The position numbers and the translations under genes are program-made. A model generated the notes under the pieces. The model ran no database searches. It saw nothing but the letters and a program-made list of their open reading frames with translations, and was not told the origin of the DNA. A stretch of DNA of 64,000 nucleotides from Asterella californica (lineage: Eukaryota; Streptophyta; Marchantiopsida; Marchantiales; Aytoniaceae), in NCBI GenBank assembly GCA_036924285.1, contig JAYKYS010000005.1:4898001-4962000 (forward strand). Direction: 5' to 3'. Positions 55,413 through 64,000 of the stretch are shown piece by piece (positions within the stretch are counted from its first letter, which is position 1; each line of letters opens with the position of its first letter).

Positions 55413-58400
55413 TCTGCACACATCGCTGCAGTCTTGGAGTCACCGGAGGTAGACACTTTCTCCAACGTTGAAGCTGCCAAAATATACACCGTGCTGGAGA
55501 CACCACTCCACGACGGTGCAAGGAAGAAAACACCGTGGGATGGACAAGGAGATTGATCTTGGACTCCGGAGCCACTCAGCACATGTCCTTCCACAAGGAC
55601 TGGTACACAGTGTATCGACCATGCATCAATCCAAGGACCGTCCAGCGGGGAGACGACAGCGAACATCAAATACAAGGCACCGGAGACATTGAGATACACA
55701 CAGAAGGCAGAGTACAAGTGTTGAAGGGAGTCCTACACGTACCAGAGCTGAAGAGAAACTTTCTTTCAGTTGCAAGAATCACCGATGCTGGAGCCACCGT
55801 TGAATTCAATTCAAGAGAATTCATAATAAAAGAAGGAGATCGTCTCATAGCTCGAGGAGATAGAGAAGGACACTTATACGTCTTGAGCAACATACAAGCA
55901 CAAGATAGTGTGTTCCTTACTCTGAGCAAAGATGAGAACTTGGATCGATGGCGCAAACGATTTACCCATGGAAATCATGACACACTACGCGAGATGTACA
56001 AGAAGGAGATGCTAACGGGTCTGAAAATCAAAAAGGATGCAAGGTCAAGAATTTGTGAAGCCTGCATCCTCAACAAACATCATCAAAGGCCTTTTGTCCA
56101 CAAAGGCACCAGAGCAAAAGAGATATTCGAACTGGTCCACAACGACGTATGCAGACTCATGAGAGTCCCGTCATTCGATGGATCAAGATACTTCTTGACC
56201 TTCATAGATGATTTCAGCAGACGTACAGTGGTCTTCTTCCTCAAGGTGAAGAGTGAGGTACTCAAATGTTTCAGAGACTACAAATCCTTGGTAGAGAAAC
56301 AAACAGGAAAGATGATAAAGAAGCTTCGCATCGACAATGGAGGAGAATTCTCTAGCACTGAGTTCACGGATCTGTGCAGAAGAGAAGGAATAGAAAGAAA
56401 ATTTTCCATGTCATACACCCCTCAGCAGAACGGCATGGCTGAGAGGAAGTACCGTACAATTGTAAATGCCCCGAGGAGTCTGTTGGCTCATGCAGGTGTC
56501 CCAACGAAGTTCTGGACAGAAGCGGTGACCACATCGGCGTATGTACAAAATAGAACGGCTACCTCAGCGATCGATGGAAAGACTCCAGAGGAGACATGGA
56601 GTGGCACTAAATCAAATGTTACACACCTCCGAGCATTTGGATGTGTTTCTTACGCATGGATGCCTTCTGCAAAGACGAGCAGAAGCACGAAAATAATATT
56701 CGTTGGATATGCTCCGGAAGGCAAAGGATACAAGCTTTGGAACCCGACCCAGCAAAAATTCGCATTGAGCACCAATGTGATCTTCGACAAGGATACTTTT
56801 TACTCAACCATGATCGACAACAACTTCATGTCGATCTCCTTGCCCTCCACGGATTATGATATGCGTGTGGAAGTGACACCCTACCTACAAGACCGAGATG
56901 CAAGGGCAACATCAACTCCGAAGGAGTCAAACGCTCTCTCAATCAGGAACCCAGAAATAGAGGACGTAGAAGCAGAGGACGCCTCCACTTCCCCACATGT
57001 GACATCAAGATCGAACATCATTCCTCTTGTACCCACGTCCAAGAGGATCTTACGTCTTAGAGAAAGAAGACCAAGTCTCAAGGTCATCGAACATGCACAA
57101 ATCAATTTCACTAATGCAGAGGCACCACTTAACATCCCTTATGGTCATGATGGCCTCGATAGAGGAGATATTCTCACGCCTCAAGGGTATAGTGAAGCAA
57201 TTGAAGGTCCCGAGGTAACACATTGGATCGCAGCCATGGATGATGAATTTGAGTCTCTACTCAAAAATCACACGTGGGATCTCACCACATTGTCTTTAGG
57301 GAGGAGCACGATAGGTTGTCGATGGACGTTCAAGGTCAGGAAACCTCCAACGTCACAAAGCTCGGCTCGTGGCGAAAGGCTACTCACAGATTGAGGGACT
57401 AGATTACCATGAAACTTTTGCACATGTGGTGAAGACCACCAGCATTCGTGTCATTCTGGTTCTAGCTGCTCACCACGACTTGAAACTTCATCAAATGGAC
57501 GTACGCACTACATTCTTCAATGACGACCTAGTCGAAGAAGTCTACATGACTCAGCCAGAGGGATACAAGCAAGGCAAAGATAATCTCGTGTGCAGATTAA
57601 GAAAATCTCTCTACGGTCTCAAACAGCCATCCCGTGCCTGGTTCAAGGTGATGGATGATTTCTTGCAGAAAGAGAGATTCAAGTCATTAAGGACCGATGG
57701 GAACGTGTACGCGATGATCAAAGATAAAAAGATTATCGTCATTGCACTATACATGGATGATCTGATCTTGGTATCAAACGACATTGCATTCTTGAGCGGA
57801 GTGAAGAGACTACTTCAATCAGGATTCGAAATGGAAGACTGTGGCGAGCTATGTTACTCCATCGGGTTACACATTAAGCGTGACAGATCCAAGAGGAGGC
57901 TGCATGTAAGCTAAACCAGATATATCAATGAGGTCCTACAGAGCTTTGGGATGGAGAACACAAAAGACACGCCCACTCTCATGGAGACGGGCTTCCAAGG
58001 CTCACAAGACAAAGAGAGTCTCGACACACGACAATTTCTTTATGATAGACTCATCGGCTGCCTCCTTTACATCTCCACATGCATAAGATCCGACATTACG
58101 TTTGCGGTAATCAGGTTGAGTGAAGCCATCTCAAATCCCACCATTACACACTGGAAGGGAGCCAAGCGAGTCTTACGTTATTTCAAGGGGACCTCCACGT
58201 TTGAGATTTTGTATGCAGGAGTAGATAACTTCACTCTTAATGCATGCACGCATGCAGACTGGGCTGGAGATAGAGAAACCAGTCGATCTACCTCAGGATG
58301 TTGTTTTCTGATGTGTGGAGGCGCGATCAGTTGGTTCAGTCTAAAGCAGAGAGTAGTAGTCTTATCTTCCACAGAGTCGGAATACATTGCTGCATCTACA

Positions 58401-58712
58401 GCAGCAAGAGAGATAACTTGGTTAAGAGAGCTGCTAGTCGAGATGGGAGAACTACAAATTCCTCCGACTGTACTTTCGTGCGACAATCAGAGCACCATCG
58501 CTCTCTCCAAAAATCCCGTACTTCATTCCAAGAGCAAACACATCTTGATGTATTTTCACTATATCAAGGACATGGTAGCTCAAGGTGACCTCATTCTGGA
58601 TTACCTCTGGAGTGACCACCTCGCAGCACACACACTCACAAAAGCTTTAGCACACACTCAGTTTGAATTCTGTCGGAGAGGCTTAGGCATAATGTCTAGG
58701 AATGAGGTTTGA
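55413..58712 (+). pseudogene. pol: Copia Pol: protease, integrase, RT, RNase H
   Basis: The order protease-integrase-RT-RNase H is diagnostic of Ty1/copia. Protease LILDSGATQHM is at about 55550-55585 in the frame 55535-57394. Then comes the GAG-pre-integrase segment (HGNHDTLREMYKKEML, CEACILNKHHQRPF), and an integrase core with DDE residues in HNDVCRL, RIDNGGEF and NGMAERKYRT. The RT starts at WIAAMDDEFESLLKNHTWDL. A frameshift near 57350-57390 moves into 57369-57914 (YSQIEGLDYHETFAHV, MDVRTTFFNDDLVEEVYMTQ, catalytic YMDDLILV). A TAA at 57912 interrupts, and the same frame resumes at 57951 to 58712 (RNase H: HADWAGDRETSRSTSG, LSSTESEYIA). A further frame change separates gag from protease. 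Non-functional but only mildly decayed. Confidence 0.92.
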
Positions 58713-58722
58713 GGAGGAGTGT

Positions 58723-59046
58723 TGAAAATACAAACCCCATCCTTATGTCAGACACGTAACTATTCTGAGTAATTCCTCTCCATAGCTTCACGTGCTCGCC
58801 ACACCATAACAGTCAGGATCGAACACCGTTCTGCTATTCTAGTCACTGAGAGCATGTGAAACTCTTCACCATGCGCTCAGCGTGAAGGAGAAAGCATCAG
58901 GCCAGATTAGAATCCACCATAGTATATATCGGGTGAGAAACCTCTTGTTTATCACTCTCTTGAGTTCAATCTATCCTGGCACATACAGTCTCGAAAGCAC
59001 TGTTCGCAGCAGTCTCCATCATACACACAACGGCTCATTTTCTTCA
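58723..59046 (+). repeat. Copia 3' LTR
   Basis: Same ends as the 5' LTR (TGAAAATACAAACC ... TTTTCTTCA). It carries a 9-bp insertion after CCTTATGT relative to the left copy. Confidence 0.9.
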
Positions 59047-61499
59047 CAATTAGCTGATATCCGATGTGTGGGTAACAAAGATCAAATTCTGCAAATCGTA
59101 TCTTTTTGAGTTCGATAGTAACCTTAACGTCCAAAGTAACGATAGAAAGTTGACAAGCCATATGTCTTTGATATAAGAATGAGACAGAAATGAAAATTAC
59201 TGATCGAGTCTTGACGGAAAATGATTATCATAGAACTGATTTCGATAGGCAGTAAAACGTTTTATTCTGGATCTTGGTTCAGTTCAACGACGAATCTTGG
59301 CAGCTGCCCATCCGCTTGGCACTGAACCTACTGCTAGGGGGCTGCTTCGGTTCAGCAAAGAATCGAATTCAATCCAGTCGTATTCTTTAGTTCTGGTTTG
59401 GTTCCAAATGGTTCGGTTTTAAATATGAAGGTTCTGTCCTTAGGGTTCGAAAACGATTCTGTTCTAAATGGTTTTGATTCAAACAGGTTGGTTTCAGTTT
59501 GATTTTCTTCACTGGATTAGATTGAATAACTTTTTTAATTGGTTAAATCTACATAACTTTTGTAAAATTTTAAAATTTAGTCAACACAAGTGGGCGGTTT
59601 GATGGTTCAGTTTTAATCGGTTAGATTTCAGATAACGTGGTTCGATTCTAGTTTGGTTTGAGGGTTGGAAAGCGATTTGATTTTAAATGATTCGAGTTCA
59701 AAACCGTTCAATTTCGTTCGACCTGGTTTTACTTTGAATGGTACAATTTCGAACCGAACCAAGCAGAATACTACTAACTATTTAGAATCGTTGCGTCATG
59801 CAGACTCTGCATCCACTCAGATTCCACTGTCGTAAAAAGCAAGGGTCCAACCGAAGAGAAAAGGTCCATTCCCCTCCTCCTCTACCCACGTATCTTGCAT
59901 CTCCTAGGTCTTCCGACGTTTAACATGTACTAATATTTTAAATTTTTTTATTTGGTTAGTATACTATTTCTAATTATTATTTATTTATTTTCTGATAACC
60001 AACAAGCGAACAAGAGCTATCCAGAAGTTCATGTTATGTGCATATTCATTTTGATGCATCCAAATTTTATTCTCTGTCTGGTTTTCAAAGTTCATAATGT
60101 GGTTCATAAATGAGTTATAGAAACATGAAAACATATTAAGTTTGTAAAATAACTAGATTTGCCAAAACCAATCTTTTCAAAACTAATAATCTCTCAAAAT
60201 TGATACTAAATTGATCTTGTGTACTAGTTTCATTAGCGATAATCAATACTTGGCAAATTTTCTAATGGATAAAGATTTTTATTTGCTTTAAGATATATGT
60301 TAATATATATGATAACAAGTCGCTACGCATGCAATGGAATTGCAAGGGCTATGCGTTTGCAAGACCTCACAATCCTAGAAGGTGAAATCTGTGAAGGTGA
60401 ATGTTAAAAATGAAATCCATCTCATCTTAGAGTCGTAGAAAGTGATATATGTGAAAGTAAAATTCTAGAGATGTGGATGAATGTTAAAAAAATGATGAAA
60501 ATTAATATAATCTTTGAAAGCCATGATAAGATTATCTTCAGATACTGAAAAAAGTAGTTTATAATTTTATGTGAGTCAAAATGAGCATCTTTCAACATGT
60601 CTTCATAAACTGGTAGTAACCTGTCTGCATCTTTTATGCAAATATATACCTGTGAATCTTCGGATCATTTTGAAGATAGTGATCTTAAGATTATCTTTGG
60701 ATGTATGATAATGTAGAAGTTGATGAGTGTTTAGACCGATTCAGAGGTAGTGATCTGTTGCAACTGCAGAGAAAAACATTTAGAAATATTGTGGAGGTTA
60801 GGAAAGATAATTTCAGACTGTGTCATTACATACATTCAAAATTTATAGAAGTTAAGAAAAGATACATAAATGACATTGTACTAGTTTTCATTTTGTGTAT
60901 GATGCAATTATTGTTAGGAAATATGAAGGACTATATGATGTCAGAATTGTTGAAATTAGCTTTAATTTGATGCATATGAATTTGTATTAAATGGTTCGAT
61001 GAGCATATGAAGAAAATAAATAGACTAATTTGTTTAGCTACATGATAATATATTAACATATGATGATAGTTGAAATGAAAAAGTATACAATGGAGAATTT
61101 GAGAGATGTTGTGAAGATTATGTACATTAGAATATCAATATATAAGATATGCAAGAAATGTATAGAATGATTTGAATGTTGAGGTCGTCTTGAGAACAAT
61201 GATGAATCGTAACTGCGAAATAAAACATTTGGAATATTATGGATGTTAGAATGAACATGTTTATATTATATTGAACAATTATGAATGCACATATTTATGA
61301 ATTTTGTAAAGTCAATAGCTCATGACATGATGATGATTTACAATTTATATAAAAAATGTTTTTTTTCAAGAAATGTAAAAGAGAATACCTTGTTTCGCAA
61401 GTGTTGAAAATCTCTTGAATCTGAAATATATGGTCATGAACATCACTCGTATAGCTCGATTGATGAGTACACGAAGAAAAGAAGATTGGATTTGTTTTT
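59047..61499. other. AT-rich non-coding region, with degenerate GGTTCGGTTT-type repeats
   Basis: About 59265-59770 is a patchwork of GGTTCGGTTTT, GGTTTGATT and GGTTCGATTC words. From 59900 onward the DNA is AT-rich. At 60700-61080 a diverged duplicate of 61175-61540 is visible (see findings), probably Helentron 3' sequence. The 89-codon open stretch at 60701-60970 looks like chance in such DNA. Confidence 0.5.
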
Positions 61500-64000
61500 T
61501 CACGTAAATGAGAACATATTAACATGTGATGGTTTTTTATAGAGAATAAAAATAGGATCATGATCTGTCCAATAAGCATGTGATGATGAAGAGAGATTTT
61601 CGTATTGAGGAACGTTAGTCCATATTTGATCTAGATTTGAACCGTATTTTGTGGTTGGTTTTGTAAAAGTTGGAAAAAAGTTGAATGAATTCATGAAAGA
61701 TGCGAAAGATGTAGTTTGATGATCATCAATTTTGAGCAGATCGATATTGAAATCTCCTATGATTATCGTGGGATAATCCTTAGGTATGTTTTGAATAATG
61801 GTAGTAAAATTGATCAAAAACTCATCGACATGCATACGAGGAGATTTGTATACAACTATGATATGAATTGCATGACGAGTTAGAATGTTGAAATCTGCAG
61901 AAATTATTTCCATGTTATGAGTTCCAAAAATATTATGCCCCGAGAGTTGCATTGTGTTTCGATATGTTAGTAGCAAACCTCGACTTGTGTGCGTATGTAT
62001 ATATTGAAAGCGTTCGATGTCTATGAAATACGGAACAGAAGTAGGATTTTGTATAAGTGTCTCACTGAAGCACAAAATATCAGATAGTTGTAAATTATGA
62101 TCTGCTCGAACATCAAGGTGATGTTTTATTAATGATCTTGTATTTAGAAACTGTATGAGCATGTAAGTGGAAGATGAGATATTCATTTGAAGATCATGGA
62201 TGTGGAATTGCCACGATGATTTAAGTTTCAACCGTTCCATTTCAAGAGTGACTCTGCTATCTACAACTATATGACGATGCTCGATCGATTGTAATATATG
62301 TAAGTGCTTAGGATTTTTCACTCTGGATAATGCAGTGTATGTCAATCCGTGTCGATTTATGTGCTTAGGACTGAAAGCTACTTGATGCATGGTCAATCCT
62401 TGCGATCTGTGGATAGTTCGTGCAGATGCTTGTTGAACAGGGAATTGTGTTCTAGTGATCTTATGTTCTCTGGTATATTTATTGATTGGAAATTGTTGTG
62501 AAATTCTCATAATGGGCGTCCAAGATGGATTAATGTTAATGGAATAAAAATGTTTTTGTTTGTTCCTCGTTTGTGTTCCAATCTTTGGATCAAAAAACTG
62601 GATCCATATGATTTGATCATCGTTAAATGTTGTTGTGGACATGAAAATCCCATCGCTTCCATTGGTGAGTCCATCTCGTGTGTTATAATTATAACATAAT
62701 TCTACTAACATGGTAACTTTTAGAGATAAAATACTGTGTAATCCAGCTGTATCTTTTGGATTTATTGATATCTTAAATCTTTTCGATATAACAGAAGAAA
62801 AATGATCTTTTGAATGGAATAAATATTCATTCCCATCAGTTATACTAAATACATGTTGATTATGAAGTTTCGTATCTTTGTTAGTGTAAAATAAATGAGG
62901 TATATCGTTTGGTTTAGAATACATTTTTTGATAAGTTGAATTTAAATAATGTAGATCAGAAGATGTTTGTTGGTTGATGCGAATACGATTCAAAATTTGT
63001 ATAAAATTTGTATTGTTCTGACGCATAGGTTGAGTCAGTTCATAGTGTTTGAAAAATGAAGACCATATGTTAGTGGCAATATTTTGAGAATAAATATTAG
63101 AAGACTGAAAAATCCATGAATCTTGAACAGGTTGTACTTGATAAAAATCACCGCAAACAATTATATCTATGCCACCAAATGGAAGGTTGAAATTCTGAGT
63201 TATTTGTTGTAGTCTTTGGTTTATGTAAGAGAACATTCTTGCGCCCACCAGAGAGATTTCGTCTATCACTAATAATCTTAATTGACTATAATATTTGATG
63301 TATTTATCCAATCGATCTGGACTTAATTTTGACACGTTCATATCGTAAGAGTCTTTAGGGATCGCTAAGGCACTATGAATAGTCATTCCTTGTATGTTAT
63401 ATGCAGCTCGTCCTGTGTATGCTATCTTCAAAACTTTTATTTGTTCGGGATCACTAAACCTGGATTTATCATCTTCGTATATCCATGACAATCCTTGTAT
63501 AATTTTTAATAAGGTGAATGTTTTACCGGTTCCTGCTTCTCCCGTAAGAAATAAATGGATTGGTTCATGTGGAAAGTGTTTTTTTTATACATACAATCAT
63601 TGAAGATTAGCTTTTGTTGTTTGTTCAATTGACGTAACTCAACACAAAATGATTCTATTGGTATTAGAGGATCTTTGATCGGGAAGGTTTCTTCACGATT
63701 CGTAGTCTTAGAAGTACATTTAAGAGTAGTTCGTTGCATTAAGTCGACATTGTCCAAATCCAAATTGCTTGAATCCTGTTCCGGTTCGCTTTGTTCGTTA
63801 TGATATTCTCTTATTTCTTCAAGTTCTGCCACCTCATCCTCAAATTTCTTCCAATCCTCGTTTACTTCGACCGTATTGTACTTAAAAGTATATAAATTTT
63901 GTAACAATAGAATATGTGATTTATGTCTATTATATGTATTTTCCCATGTTTCAGTTGAATCTTTAATGTTGTTCTCGTCGTAAAGAAAAGGGACATATAA
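61500..64000 (-). pseudogene. Helentron-like protein: PIF1-type helicase plus C-terminal endonuclease (partial)
   Basis: Continuous minus-strand coding runs from the right edge: 63998 to 63506 (upstream region with ENTYNRHKSHI and ELRQLNKQQKLIFNDCMYKK), then a frame change at an 8-base A tract (63581-63588), then the frame that holds Walker A (GEAGTGKT, near 63525) and runs to 61500. Helicase motifs: RLLVIDEISLVGARMF (Walker B), IIVCGDFYQVQPV, ELTQPMRQ, TIHRSQGLTMHQVAFS and TYTALSRVKNPKHLHIL. The C-terminal 230 residues are an endonuclease/exonuclease/phosphatase-type domain: FLNTRSL, DILCFSETL, YKSPRMHVDEF, IIIGDFNIDLL, GSNLDQIW, WTDHDPIFI. Helicase followed by this endonuclease is the layout of Helentrons. 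The Rep (HUH) part would lie beyond 64000. Termini are not identified. Confidence 0.87.

Larger units (their letters stand above)
54167..59046 (+). mobile_element. Ty1/copia retrotransposon with both LTRs
   Basis: The left LTR is 54167-54481 (315 bp) and the right LTR 58723-59046 (324 bp); they differ by a 9-bp indel (CAGACACG region) and a few substitutions. The PBS at 54482 is TGGTATCAGAGCT. The polypurine tract GAGGAGGAG lies just before the right LTR. The internal region codes for gag-pol in plant copia order. The flanks (GACTT and CAATT) do not match, so no TSD is visible. Confidence 0.93.

Noticed and set aside
60701..60970. 89-codon open stretch in AT-rich DNA
   Set aside because: It shares sequence with the non-coding flank of the Helentron and has no domain.
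1..64000. CRISPR array, rRNA or bacterial operon
   Set aside because: There are no spaced identical repeats of the right kind, no rRNA-like segments, and all context is eukaryotic.

Overview
The window looks like nuclear DNA of a land plant, most likely a non-seed plant (a liverwort or lycophyte would fit; the species cannot be fixed from sequence alone). The reasons are a Ty3/gypsy element with a Tat/Athila-style primer-binding site and plant-type protease/RT/integrase, a Ty1/copia element with a plant-type polyprotein, and a three-exon RRM gene with small GT-AG introns. About 85% of the window is transposable-element sequence, heavily nested and decayed. I see one convincing host gene.

Layout. 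(1) 1-26304: a gypsy family called G1 here. A broken minus-strand gag-pol (1-2842) stands head to head with a nearly complete plus-strand element: 5' LTR remnant 3887-7922, PBS 7942-7959, gag-pol 8054-14509, 3' LTR from 14568. The 3' LTR is split by a 6.9-kb composite of related LTR pieces (15273-22177, 5-bp TSD GTGGG) and resumes to end at 26304. (2) 26305-27991: minus-strand gag leader, PBS and LTR of another LTR retroelement. (3) 27992-39527: fragments of a second gypsy family (G2, with fungal-like protein motifs) in two orientations. They are split by two complete solo LTRs of about 1.3-1.5 kb and by a 5.9-kb solo LTR of G1. (4) 39541-42110: pieces of further LTRs, including one of a related family (G3) carrying another coiled-coil ORF, a SINE-like head and a perfect 20-bp inverted repeat. 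(5) 42302-46510: a second G2 copy. (6) 46883-47390: a decayed endonuclease fragment of a Helentron-like element. (7) 49629-51347: a tandem-RRM RNA-binding protein gene. (8) 54167-59046: a copia element with both LTRs. (9) 61500-64000: a Helentron-like protein (PIF1-type helicase plus C-terminal endonuclease), running off the right edge.

The most striking result is the G1 LTR. The 5.9-kb solo copy at 33126-39029 has TG...CA ends and a matching 5-bp TSD, and lies inside another gene. It shows that a large ORF, a Trp-rich globular part followed by a long coiled coil and an acidic tail, is carried inside the LTR itself. The same ORF occurs in all five G1 LTR copies seen here. G1 DNA, coding and non-coding alike, is saturated with the hexamer GAAGAC/GTCTTC, often as TTCNNGAA palindromes. 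The related G3 LTR also carries a coiled-coil ORF and is rich in a different short word, CGAAG/CTTCG. An LTR-encoded protein together with a family-specific proliferated motif is the best candidate here for an undescribed system; the functional link between them is inference.

The G1 reading frames are broken largely by CAG>TAG, TGG>TAG/TGA and CGA>TGA changes, as expected from deamination of methylated cytosine. These copies therefore look silenced and old, with intact relatives presumably elsewhere in the genome.
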